A DNA stretch of 64,000 bases, taken from Rhodomicrobium vannielii ATCC 17100 (GTDB lineage: Bacteria > Pseudomonadota > Alphaproteobacteria > Rhizobiales > Rhodomicrobiaceae). Shown here piece after piece: positions 39,229-47,810 of this stretch. The stretch's first letter is position 1; each line of letters begins with the position of its first letter. Under the pieces are notes generated by a model. The model made no database searches. It saw only the letters and a list, made by a program, of their open reading frames with translations, and was not told where the DNA came from. A program made the position numbers and the translations under genes. The stretch covers positions 3,627,501-3,691,500 of the forward strand of contig NC_014664.1 in the NCBI RefSeq assembly GCF_000166055.1, in the 5' to 3' direction.

Positions 39229-39473
39229 TTACGCGTTCGTGGGGGAGATCAGCGCCATCAGATTGTCGTCAAGCCGACGCGCGGCTTCGTTGAAGGCTGG
39301 TAGCCGCGCTTCCGTCTCGCCTTCCAGCACCGATCCGGGATGTCGCGCCATTCGGGCACCGCTTCGGGCGTGCGATACTGGAAACCGTAGGCGTGGCGGC
39401 CGATGCGGATCGCCTGGGTTCGGACGATACGACCATCACAAACTTTTATCGGTCGCCTATCAGCCCTCTTCAA
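39229..39473 (-). pseudogene. Possible frameshifted remnant of a small gene
   Basis: One minus-strand frame reads QAIRIGRHAYGFQYRTPEAV and on to DIPD. The next frame continues sensibly with GSVLEGETEARLPAFNEAARRLDDNLMALISPTNA (split here by the reader) to a stop at 39229. One extra base near 39343 would join them into a protein of about 80 residues. There is no clear start codon (only a TTG at 39473) and I do not recognise the family. It may be chance; the coherence of the second part is the main argument. The rest of 39011-39509 shows nothing certain apart from the anfA promoter region. Confidence 0.3.
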
Positions 39474-39509
39474 CTGCTCAGTTGCAGCCGGCTCTCCGCG
39501 CGCGGACGG

Positions 39510-40265
39510 CTATCGCCTCACGGTCTCGCGCGCAGACGGCTGCTCGTCTCTCGCCCTCGAACTGAAAAGCGACGACAGCGGCGCGCTCTGGCTGACCCCG
39601 CCCGTGTAGGCCTGCAAAACCTTCACCTTGGTCCCGACCTTCGCGATTGAGGCCAAATGCACGACATGCTCGTTCTTCAGGCGAAAGCAGCCCGACGAGT
39701 TCGCCTGTCCGACGGTGCGCTCGTTGTTGGTGCCGTGGATGCGATAGACGGTATTGCCGAGGTAAAGCGCTCGCGCTCCTTGCGGATTGCGCAGGCCTCC
39801 TGACACCGTAATCGGCAGACCGGGCTGGCGCTTGTGCATCTCCTGCGGCGGCGTCCAGGACGGCCACTCCGCGATGCGCGTGATACGTTCCGTCCCCGAC
39901 CAGGTAAACCCATCGCGGCCGACCGAAATCGGATACTCATAGGCTCTTTTGCCGGGCAGCACGAAATAGAGTTTGCGGCTCTGCGTATCGACGATGATGG
40001 AGCCGACTTCCTCGTTCTGGTTGAAGTAGATGATCGATGGCTCGGCAGGCGCAATGTCGGGACGAGCGCCGCCATCCATGTACTTCGGGTAGACGACCGG
40101 TTTGCGCCGCTCGACACGCTGCGCCTCATCCTGTTCCGCCTGCCTTCGGATGTCGCTCTCGAAAACCGGGCGGCCGTCGGTCCAATTCTCCAGCGCGAGT
40201 GCCGAAACCTGCCCTGCCACGAGCCCGGCCACAAGCGCCGATAGAAACGCGCTCCAACGTCTCAT
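39510..40265 (-). CDS. L,D-transpeptidase (YkuD domain)
   Basis: 251 residues from the ATG at 40265 with GGGGGAAGG upstream. Signal peptide RRWSAFLSALVAGLVAGQVSALA. The YkuD catalytic motif is complete: YRIHGTNNERTVGQ and SSGCFRLKNEHV with the nucleophile Cys and preceding His. It should form 3-3 cross-links in peptidoglycan or attach proteins to it. Preceded by EVGSIIVDTQSRKLYFVLP, the usual start of the domain. C-terminal tail Ser/Arg-rich. Confidence 0.92.
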   Translation of the reverse strand: MRRWSAFLSALVAGLVAGQVSALALENWTDGRPVFESDIRRQAEQDEAQRVERRKPVVYPKYMDGGARPDIAPAEPSIIYFNQNEEVGSIIVDTQSRKLYFVLPGKRAYEYPISVGRDGFTWSGTERITRIAEWPSWTPPQEMHKRQPGLPITVSGGLRNPQGARALYLGNTVYRIHGTNNERTVGQANSSGCFRLKNEHVVHLASIAKVGTKVKVLQAYTGGVSQSAPLSSLFSSRARDEQPSARETVRR

Positions 40266-40420
40266 ACCTTCCCCCCGTACTTGCCCAGACGCCGCCATGC
40301 CCAGTTGCGTCGATATGCCGACAATCCAATACCGAGCCTGGCTCGCAGCAACAAGTCCGTGCCGACTTTCGCGGTCCATTGCCACCCGAGACTGTGGCTA
40401 TTTCGCAATGAAAATTGTCA

Positions 40421-40627
40421 TCAATCGATGCCGCGGCCCAGCGCTGGCAATGTGGCGAGCAGAAGATTGAGCGCTGGCGAAAGCCACGTCGATTCATACG
40501 AGGTCTGACTATCGTTGAGCCACAGCGCAATCACTGCAAACAATAATAGCGGCAGAGGAAACCACGCAAATACCGGCCGCGCCTCCTGACTCACGAAGCG
40601 CGCTTTGCTCTTGGAGTAATCATTCAT
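40421..40627 (-). pseudogene. Truncated N-terminus of a membrane sensor protein
   Basis: 68 codons from the ATG at 40627, with one hydrophobic helix (VFAWFPLPLLLFAVIALWL), then NDSQTSYESTWLSPALNLLL. This resembles the beginning of sensor histidine kinases or GGDEF proteins that have a first helix, a short periplasmic turn with an S-Y-E-S motif and a second multi-helix sensor. Here the frame stops after the start of the second helix. Most probably a decayed gene start, though a genuine small membrane protein cannot be excluded. Confidence 0.4.
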
Positions 40628-40825
40628 GGGCCATACGCAGGCCGATAGCTCATTCCTTTCTGGGGAGCGTACAACCTCGCGATGGCATGTCCAACTCCCG
40701 GCGCAGGCGACCCGCGCTTTCAACCGCTGTTTTGCAAAAGCCATAAGCCCGGATTGCATCCGCCGCGCGAGGCTGTAGTGTCGCGCTCCCCAGGAGCGGC
40801 GCCAGCGCCACGTTTGAAAAGCGCG

Positions 40826-42148
40826 ATGATGAGTTCTTCGATCGGTATCGATTTCGGCACCACCAATACTGTGCTTGCCGCGAAGACGGCGGATGGGATC
40901 GTGCAGCCCGTGACATTCCAGCATGCCGATGCGGAGTTCTCGTCCTTTCGATCCGTGCTTGCCTTCTGGCGGGAGGAAGGCGAATGGCTGCCGGAAACGC
41001 TTTGCGAAGCGGGGCCGTGGGCCATTGACGCCTTCATCGCCTACCCGACTGAAACGCGCTTTTTCCAGTCCTTCAAGACTTACGCCGCGAACAGAGGTTT
41101 TCAGCACACCCAAGTCTATGGAAAGCGCTATCGTTTCGAGGACATCCTCGCCGCATTCTTCGAACAGGTGAACGCGCGCGCGGGCGGGGCCGCGCCTCTG
41201 CCGCGTCGTCTTGTGCTCGGGCGGCCCGTGAAATTCGCTGGCCCGAAGCCGGATGCCGCGCTCGCCCAGCAGCGCTATGAGGCTGCGTTCAGGCGCTTCG
41301 GCTTCGAGGAAATCCATCACGTCATGGAGCCCATTGCGGCCGCCTACTACTATGCCCACAAGCAGACGCGGGCCTCGACTGTGCTGGTTGGCGATTTCGG
41401 CGGCGGCACCAGCGACTTTTCCATCGTCTCATTCGAGCCGACGCCAAGCGGCATGCATGCCCGGCCCGTCGCGTTCTCCGGCGTCGGCATAGCGGGCGAC
41501 ACGTTCGATTTCCGCATCATCGAGCATGTCGTCGCGCCAGTACTCGGCAAGGGCTCGAAATACAGAAGCTTCGAGAAGTTGCTCGACATGCCGCAAAGCT
41601 ACTATCACAGCTTCGCGCGCTGGAGCGATCTCTGCCTCATGCGCTCGTCCGGCGCGGTCGCGGAGTTGAAGAGGCTGGCTGCGGCGAGCGTCGAGCCGGA
41701 GAAGATCGAGCGCTTCATCGCGCTCATCGAGGGCAACGTCGCCTATTCGCTTTACAAGGCAGTGTCGGAGGCCAAGACGCAGCTGTCTCGCGACGAGAGC
41801 GCGAGGCTGACGTTTGCCGCCGCTGGCGTAGAGCTTGATGCGCAAATCGCGCGCGCGGATTTCGAGCGCTGGATCGCGAGAGACCTCGCCCACATCTCCG
41901 CCAGCATCGACGACGCGCTCGCAAAGGCCGGACTTGCGGCGGACGCCATCGATCGAGTGTTTCTCACCGGCGGCACGTCCTTCGTGCCCGCCGTGCGACG
42001 GCTGTTTACCAAGCGCTTCGGCGTGGAGAAGGTCGATTCCGGCGACGAGTTCGTGTCGATTGCCAACGGGTTGGCGCTGATCGGCGAGGAAGAGGATATT
42101 GCGCGCTGGACCGTCGACGAATGCGCCACCGGGAATGGCGTGGCTTGA
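40826..42148 (+). CDS. Hsp70-like protein (YegD type, no substrate-binding domain)
   Basis: 440 residues from the double ATG at 40826. The actin/Hsp70 ATPase motifs are present: SIGIDFGTTNTVLAAKT (phosphate 1), STVLVGDFGGGTSDFSIV (phosphate 2) and DRVFLTGGTSFVPAVRRLF (adenosine). The protein ends after the ATPase fold, so it lacks the DnaK substrate-binding domain, like E. coli YegD. Client and cochaperones are unknown. It stands alone, divergent from a truncated sensor fragment. Confidence 0.88.
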   Translation: MMSSSIGIDFGTTNTVLAAKTADGIVQPVTFQHADAEFSSFRSVLAFWREEGEWLPETLCEAGPWAIDAFIAYPTETRFFQSFKTYAANRGFQHTQVYGKRYRFEDILAAFFEQVNARAGGAAPLPRRLVLGRPVKFAGPKPDAALAQQRYEAAFRRFGFEEIHHVMEPIAAAYYYAHKQTRASTVLVGDFGGGTSDFSIVSFEPTPSGMHARPVAFSGVGIAGDTFDFRIIEHVVAPVLGKGSKYRSFEKLLDMPQSYYHSFARWSDLCLMRSSGAVAELKRLAAASVEPEKIERFIALIEGNVAYSLYKAVSEAKTQLSRDESARLTFAAAGVELDAQIARADFERWIARDLAHISASIDDALAKAGLAADAIDRVFLTGGTSFVPAVRRLFTKRFGVEKVDSGDEFVSIANGLALIGEEEDIARWTVDECATGNGVA

Positions 42149-42389
42149 CCGCCAGTTTCACAAGATGAGTTGCGGTATCGACGGACGTCAGAAATCGGGG
42201 ACGTGGGCGGATCGATGGCTCATCGATCCGGTGCGGCGGGGCTATGACGGCATCGGGTTCTATCCCGATCCCGCTGACACGGGAGCCCCAGAGGGCCATT
42301 ACAATCTCTGGAAAGGCTTCGATTTCGAGGCACGGCAGAAGGTCAAGCGCTACTCCGTTTTCCGCGACCATCTTAGTCGATGTAGGTGA
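42135..42389 (+). pseudogene. Fragment of a phage/plasmid primase-helicase
   Basis: About 84 codons overlapping the end of the Hsp70-like gene. The segment WLIDPVRRGYDGIGFYPDP then YNLWKGFDFEA resembles the W-x-x-x-P-x-R-R-x-Y-x-G-I-x-F-x-P ... Y-N-L-W-x-G-F motif found just before the helicase part of phage and plasmid DNA primases (DUF5906-like). The rest of such a protein (several hundred residues) is missing on both sides, so this is a relic of a mobile element. Confidence 0.5.
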
Positions 42390-42491
42390 ACCCTCGCCAT
42401 GCACCGCGCCCGTCGAGACGCATCCGGCGCCGGACCCGCTCGCTGCGGATGCAGACGGCGCCTGGAAGATTCACATGCGCTATCGATAGAT

Positions 42492-43937
42492 TTACCGGCC
42501 AGTTTTCATCTCGACTGCGATTCGTCCAAGGCTGCGGATCGCGGCGTCAACATCTGGCGTAAGGCACCGCCCAACGCTGAGACGAAAGGCGTTGTCAAAC
42601 CGCCCCGATGCCGAAAAGATAGGGCCGGGTGCGATCGAAATGCCTTCGGCAATCGCGAGTTCGCTGAAGCGCATTGCGTCGAATGGTGCGGGAATTTCCA
42701 CCCAGAAGACAAATCCACCGCCCGGCTCACTTATCAGGGTTCCGATGGGGAAGCTTTCCAGCACGAGCGTACGGATCGCAGATGCCTGCGACCCGAATAA
42801 TCGGCGCAGCCCGTCGAGGTGCCGACGATAAGCGCGCCCGTCAAGATAAACGGCAAGGGCTCTCTGCGTGAGCGTGGTGACGCCTGCGTTGCAGGGGGCT
42901 CGCACACGTTCGAAACTTTCGGCAAAACGCCCCGGCACACACCATCCGATGCGGAAACCAGGCGCGAGCGTCTTCGAGAATGAAGAGCAATAAAAAACCC
43001 ACCCTTCCCGGTCGAAGCTCTTCATCGGCAGCCTGCCACGCCCGGCATGATGGAGTTCGCCATAGACGTCGTCTTCGATCACCGGCAGTCGGTGGCGCTC
43101 AACAACTGACATGAGACGCGCCATCGCTTCTGGCGGCATGGCAAAGCCGAAAGGATTATGAAATGTCGGGTTAAGCGCAAGCGCCGCGAGTGGCATGGCT
43201 TCTGCGATACGCTCCAACTCGTCGATGTCTATGCCGCGATGCGGATCGGTTGCGATCTCGACAGCGCGGAGGCCCAGCGTCTCGATCCATTGCAGGATGC
43301 CAAAAAAGCATGGGGATTCGACCGCGACCGCAGCGCCGGGAGAGGTCAGCGCCATCAAAGCCAGTCCGAGCGCCTCGCTCTCTCCCGTGGTCACAACGAT
43401 GTCGTCCGGGACGAGCGACACCCCACGCAATCCAAGAATATGGACGATGCGCCGGCGCAGATCAGGATCGCCGTTTCGATGCCCGTAGGCGAGAAGCGAT
43501 GCACCGCCTTCTCTAACCGCTCTTGCAACGGCAACGGCAAGTTCCTTGTGAGGCAGCAGTGCTTCGTCCAATTCAGCCGCGCCGAGAGGCATGACGCGGC
43601 CAGCCGCGCCTGCGCTGATCGTGGCCCTGAAAATCCGGCCGATCAGCGCATTGACATTGGCCGAAGCGGGTATCGGCGCTGTCCGCGTTGCGGAAGGTGT
43701 GTTTCGCTGCCGCGTCCTGCTGCAGACATAAAACCCCGAACGGGCGCGCGCTTCAACGAAGCCGTTCTGTTCGAGTTCAATGAGCACGCGCGCCGCCGTC
43801 GTGGCGCTGACCTGGTGCGTTTTCGCCAGCGTCCTGACTGAGGGAAGCCGCTCACCTTCGCGATAGAGACCGGCCTCAATCTGGGCTCCGATCTGCTCGG
43901 CAATTTCGCGGTAAAGAAGTTGGGAGTTACTGCTCAT
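42492..43937 (-). CDS. MocR/PdxR-type GntR regulator with aminotransferase domain
   Basis: About 481 residues from the ATG at 43937. An N-terminal GntR winged helix (residues 1-70: LLYREIAEQIGAQIEAGLY, LPSVRTLAKTHQVSATTAARVL) is fused to a fold-type I aminotransferase domain with the PLP motif SSFSKTLAPGFRIGW and VIEDDVYGELHH. Such proteins sense PLP or an amine and control a nearby gene. The divergent BenE-type permease gene 107 bases away is the likely target. The enzyme part probably serves as a sensor rather than a catalyst. Confidence 0.9.
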   Translation of the reverse strand: MSSNSQLLYREIAEQIGAQIEAGLYREGERLPSVRTLAKTHQVSATTAARVLIELEQNGFVEARARSGFYVCSRTRQRNTPSATRTAPIPASANVNALIGRIFRATISAGAAGRVMPLGAAELDEALLPHKELAVAVARAVREGGASLLAYGHRNGDPDLRRRIVHILGLRGVSLVPDDIVVTTGESEALGLALMALTSPGAAVAVESPCFFGILQWIETLGLRAVEIATDPHRGIDIDELERIAEAMPLAALALNPTFHNPFGFAMPPEAMARLMSVVERHRLPVIEDDVYGELHHAGRGRLPMKSFDREGWVFYCSSFSKTLAPGFRIGWCVPGRFAESFERVRAPCNAGVTTLTQRALAVYLDGRAYRRHLDGLRRLFGSQASAIRTLVLESFPIGTLISEPGGGFVFWVEIPAPFDAMRFSELAIAEGISIAPGPIFSASGRFDNAFRLSVGRCLTPDVDAAIRSLGRIAVEMKTGR

Positions 43938-44044
43938 GAAGGCGGCCATCGCAAACTGTGCCGCTCAGTTTTCACGAAACTGCTCCTGCCGCAAGCCGCG
44001 GCCGCACGCTAAACCGGCCTCATCAGAGGGGGAGCAAAGCCACA

Positions 44045-45253
44045 ATGTGGAAGGATTTCTCGTTTTCGGCGACAGTTGCCGGGTTCATCGCGGTTGTCGT
44101 CTCGTACGCGGGGCCGTCGCTCATCATCTTTCAGGCGGCGAGCGCGGCCCATCTCAGCCACACGGAGCTATCTTCCTGGATATGGGCGATCTCCATCGGG
44201 GCGGGCATCTCGGCTATCGGGCTATCGCTGTTTTTTCGCGCACCGGTCATCACGGCATGGTCGACGCCGGGCGCGGCGCTGCTCGTTACCTCATTGCCAG
44301 CCTATTCCTATCCAGAGGCTATCGGAGCCTTCGTCTTCGCCGCCGCGCTCATCATGGTGATCGGCATCTCGGGGCTGTTCGATGCGGTGATGGCACGCAT
44401 TCCGAAATCCATCGCGGCCGCCATGCTCGCGGGCATCCTGTTTCGGTTCGGCACGGATGTCTTCACGAATTTCCCGGCTTCGCCCGTCCTGGTCGGCACG
44501 CTCTTCGCCGCTTATATCGTGCTGAAACGTCTTCTGCCCCGCTATGCCATCGCGCTGGTGTTGGTTCTGGGCGTCGGGCTTTCCGCGATCGGTGGCGAAC
44601 TTCATTTCGACGCCTTCCATCTTGAACTGGCGCGACCCGTCTGGACCACGCCGGAATTCTCGCTGGCCGCCATCATCGGGCTCGGTGTTCCGCTGGCCCT
44701 CGTGACGCTGACAGGACAGTTCCTTACAGGCGTCGCGGTGTTGCGCGCCTTCGGATACGGCACACCGTCGGGGCCGCTCGTCTGGAGCACATCGGCGCTC
44801 TCGGTCGTGATGGCGCCGTTCGGTTCGCATGGAGTCAATCTCGCGGCGATCACGGCGGCGATCTGTTCCGGCACCGAAGCCAATCACGATGCTGGCAAGC
44901 GCTACATCGCGGGCGTCGCCCTCGGCGTCATTTATATCATCGTTGGCTTGTTTGGAGCGACGCTCGCCTCTCTTTTCGCGTCGTTGCCGAAAGAACTGGT
45001 GGCGGCCGTGGCGGGCCTCGCTCTGCTCGGCGCGATCATGAACGGCCTTGCTGGCGCGATGGACGTCGAACGGGAGCGCGAACCCGCTCTTCTCACCTTT
45101 CTGGTGACGGCCTCCGGCATGTCCTTCCTTGGGATCGGTTCTGCTTTCTGGGGGCTCGCGGTCGGCGTCATGGCAGCGCTTGTTCTTCTACCGCGTGTGA
45201 CGACCCGAACCGAACATTCAGGAAAGGTCGTCGTGACATCGGCCACGCGATGA
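44045..45253 (+). CDS. BenE-family permease (benzoate/H+ symporter-like)
   Basis: 402 residues from the ATG at 44045 with AGAGGGGGAG upstream. About 11-12 transmembrane helices. The segment FFRAPVITAWSTPGAALLV and the later SHGVNLAAITAAICSGTEA match the BenE family of the NAT/NCS2-like fold. Named for benzoate uptake, but no aromatic-degradation genes are nearby, so the real substrate may differ. Divergent from a MocR regulator that may control it. Confidence 0.88.
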   Translation: MWKDFSFSATVAGFIAVVVSYAGPSLIIFQAASAAHLSHTELSSWIWAISIGAGISAIGLSLFFRAPVITAWSTPGAALLVTSLPAYSYPEAIGAFVFAAALIMVIGISGLFDAVMARIPKSIAAAMLAGILFRFGTDVFTNFPASPVLVGTLFAAYIVLKRLLPRYAIALVLVLGVGLSAIGGELHFDAFHLELARPVWTTPEFSLAAIIGLGVPLALVTLTGQFLTGVAVLRAFGYGTPSGPLVWSTSALSVVMAPFGSHGVNLAAITAAICSGTEANHDAGKRYIAGVALGVIYIIVGLFGATLASLFASLPKELVAAVAGLALLGAIMNGLAGAMDVEREREPALLTFLVTASGMSFLGIGSAFWGLAVGVMAALVLLPRVTTRTEHSGKVVVTSATR

Positions 45254-45536
45254 CCTCGGTGGCTAGTGGTCCGATCACGCGCTCAGCCGTGACCTCCGCA
45301 GATTCCGCGACCCTCGTGCGTCCTCCCCGACGATCGCCTGAATACGAGGATCGCCAAGAAGGCGCGAAGCCGTTGTGGCTGCACTCTTTTCCGCATATCC
45401 CGCTCGCTTGACGCTCAATGTTTGTGGATATGCGGATTGCGTAACGCAAGCGAATAGTGCGTAACAAAATACTACGCACTATCGGGAAAAATTAGGAAGA
45501 GGGCGGAGCTACAAGGCTCTGATTTTCCTAGGGCTT

Positions 45537-45613
45537 TGGTAGCGGAGGAGGGACTCGAACCCCCGACACGCGGATTATGATTCCGCTGCTCTAACCAACT
45601 GAGCTACTCCGCC
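45537..45613 (-). tRNA. tRNA-Met (CAU anticodon, elongator)
   Basis: The minus strand folds into a complete cloverleaf with a 7-bp acceptor stem (GGCGGAG/CUCCGCU), D-arm AGCUCAGUUGGUUAGAGC, anticodon stem GCGGA/UCCGC with loop AUCAUAA (anticodon CAU), T-loop GUUCGAG and encoded CCA. A paired G1-U72 end and general sequence fit the elongator Met type. A CAU tRNA could instead be lysidine-modified Ile, but the sequence resembles known alphaproteobacterial elongator tRNA-Met. Confidence 0.93.
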
Positions 45614-45700
45614 AAAACGGCCATTGCCAACGCATCACTGCGCCGCGTCGAACCTGTATAAGGAGACACGCTCGCGCCGTCAATATTCCGAACGCCTACG

Positions 45701-46351
45701 CTATCCGACTTTCTTCAGCCTGAGAAGGGTGAAGACCCCGAGCGGCGCGGCGTCGGTGGCGTCGATGAGTTCGAAGCCAGGCGCTTCGGTCACGTTCTGA
45801 ATCGGGAAGATCGGATGCCAGCCGAGGCTGCGCGAATATTTCGCAAGCCACTTCTCCACCCCGGCTCGCGCACCCTTCTCGCGGCTGAAGTGGTTGACGA
45901 TGATGGCGGTTCCGCCGGGCTTCAGCACGCGCCGCAGTTCGGCCATCACGGCGGCGGGTTCCGGCACCACGGTCATCACATACATGACCGCAGCGGCGTC
46001 GAAGCTTTCGTCGGCGAAGGACAGGCGGCTTGCGTCCATCACAAGCAGCGTCTTGCGGCGAAGGCCGAGCCGGTTCACGCGCTGCGCCGCCTTCGACAGC
46101 ATTTCCGGCGACAGGTCGATGCCGGTCACGTCGAGATCGGTGCGATAGCGCGGCAGCGAGAGCCCCGTTCCAACGCCCACTTCGAGAATGCGCCCGTGCT
46201 CTTCGTTCAGCTTGTCCACCGCGAGCCGGCGTCCCGGCCCCGCGATCACGCCGAAGCTGTAATCGTAGATGGGCGCCCACCAGCGATAGGCTTCACGCAC
46301 CGCATTGTCGTCAAGCGACGGCTGATTGACCGTCTTCGTTTCCGTGCTCAC
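45701..46351 (-). CDS. SAM-dependent methyltransferase, PmtA-like
   Basis: 216 residues; GTG start overlapping the mnmA stop (GTGA). The class I methyltransferase motif I is [17 protein letters not shown], followed by [14 protein letters not shown] and the motif [17 protein letters not shown]. The N-terminal [16 protein letters not shown] and overall length match Rhodobacter-type phosphatidylethanolamine N-methyltransferase, which makes phosphatidylcholine. A general methyltransferase role is the alternative. Confidence 0.8.
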   Translation of the reverse strand: MSTETKTVNQPSLDDNAVREAYRWWAPIYDYSFGVIAGPGRRLAVDKLNEEHGRILEVGVGTGLSLPRYRTDLDVTGIDLSPEMLSKAAQRVNRLGLRRKTLLVMDASRLSFADESFDAAAVMYVMTVVPEPAAVMAELRRVLKPGGTAIIVNHFSREKGARAGVEKWLAKYSRSLGWHPIFPIQNVTEAPGFELIDATDAAPLGVFTLLRLKKVG

Positions 46352-47535
46352 GCCGCAACCCTTTCGATAAATCCGCCGCCCAGCACACGTGCCGCGCCAC
46401 CCGCGCGGTCATAAAAGACACAAGCCTGACCTGCCGCGACGCCAAATTCGCCGCCTGCCAGGTCCACCCCGACACCACCACGCTCCGCGAAAAGGCGTGC
46501 CTCGCGCGGGGGCTGCGTCGAGCGCACCTTCACGAACAGCGACCGCCCACCGGCCACGGCCTCATCGAGCGAGCCGCCGCCGATCCAGTTCACGTCGCGC
46601 AGGGAAAGACGCGCGGTCCGCAGCATCTCGCGCGGGCCTACGATCACACGTCTTGCCGATGGCTCGATCCGAATCACGAACAGCGGTTCTCCCGTTGCAA
46701 TGCCGAGGCCCTTGCGTTGGCCCACAGTAAAATTGATAATGCCAGGGTGCTGGCCCAGCACACGCCCGTCCGCATGGACGATCTCGCCCGGCTCGCCGCT
46801 TTCCGGCCTGAGCTTCCGTATGATCGACGCGTAGTCGCCGGAGGGCACGAAGCAGATATCCTGACTATCGGGCTTCGATGCAACAGGCAAATGGAGGGCT
46901 GCGGCCATCTCTCGCGTCTCGGTCTTCGTCATGCCGCCGAGCGGAAATCGAAGAAAGTCAAGCTGCGCCTGCGTGGTAGCGAAGAGAAAGTAGCTCTGAT
47001 CGCGGTCCGGGTCGGCTGCCTGATGCATCTCTATGCCGCGCGGCCCCGGCACGCTTCGCACATAATGGCCCGTGACAAGTGCCGATGCGCCAAGCTCACG
47101 CGCCGCGCCGAGGAGATCGCGAAACTTGACCGTCTGGTTGCAGCGCACGCACGGAACGGGCGTCTCGCCCGCGAGGTAGCTGTCGGCGAAATCGTCGATC
47201 ACGGACTGGCGGAAACGATCCTCGTAGTCGAGGACGTAATGCGGAACGCCGAGCCTGTCCGCCACGCCGCGCGCGTCCATGATGTCCTGCCCGGCGCAGC
47301 ACGCGCCCTTTCGCGCCATCGCCTCGCCGTGGTCGTAAAGCTGGAGCGTGATGCCGACGGTGTCATAGCCCGCGCGCTTCACAAGTGCGGCCGTCAGCGA
47401 CGAGTCCACGCCGCCCGACATGGCCACGACGATGCGATGGCTCGACGGCGATCCCGTGAGCCCGAGTGCGGCGGGAGAAATGTCCGGGTCGCGTCCCGCG
47501 AGCGGTGCGGGCGCGTCGGCGATGGTTGTCGGCAT
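46348..47535 (-). CDS. mnmA: tRNA-specific 2-thiouridylase
   Basis: 395 residues. The PP-loop ATP motif [16 protein letters not shown], the first catalytic Cys in [14 protein letters not shown] and the second in [12 protein letters not shown] are present, as well as [19 protein letters not shown] in the C-terminal domain. It thiolates U34 of Glu, Gln and Lys tRNAs. An N-terminal leader of about 28 residues precedes the PP-loop, longer than in E. coli. First gene of a two-gene unit with the methyltransferase. Confidence 0.96.
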   Translation of the reverse strand: MPTTIADAPAPLAGRDPDISPAALGLTGSPSSHRIVVAMSGGVDSSLTAALVKRAGYDTVGITLQLYDHGEAMARKGACCAGQDIMDARGVADRLGVPHYVLDYEDRFRQSVIDDFADSYLAGETPVPCVRCNQTVKFRDLLGAARELGASALVTGHYVRSVPGPRGIEMHQAADPDRDQSYFLFATTQAQLDFLRFPLGGMTKTETREMAAALHLPVASKPDSQDICFVPSGDYASIIRKLRPESGEPGEIVHADGRVLGQHPGIINFTVGQRKGLGIATGEPLFVIRIEPSARRVIVGPREMLRTARLSLRDVNWIGGGSLDEAVAGGRSLFVKVRSTQPPREARLFAERGGVGVDLAGGEFGVAAGQACVFYDRAGGAARVLGGGFIERVAA

Positions 47536-47810
47536 GTCGGAGCTTTTTGGTTCTCGTTACGAAGCAACATATAAGGTAGAGGCGACGCCTCGCCAAATGC
47601 CCCGATGCAATCTGTCGCTGGCGACCGGCGCGACACGTCACCGAAGCCACCGCTGCGGGCGCCGCCGGCACGGGTTGCGCAATTTCGCTCTCGGACGTGG
47701 CAAGCGGCGCAGCGCTGTTGCTTAACCTTGGTCCGGCGTTCTACATTGCTATTCCAGTTCCGCATGGCTGACACGCGTCAGCTTTAATCCAGCTTGAGCA
47801 CGAGAGAAAA

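Noticed and set aside
45262-45330. Another copy of the palindromic repeat starting CTAGTGGTCCGA
   Set aside because: Only the first dozen bases resemble family B; no complementary arm was found.
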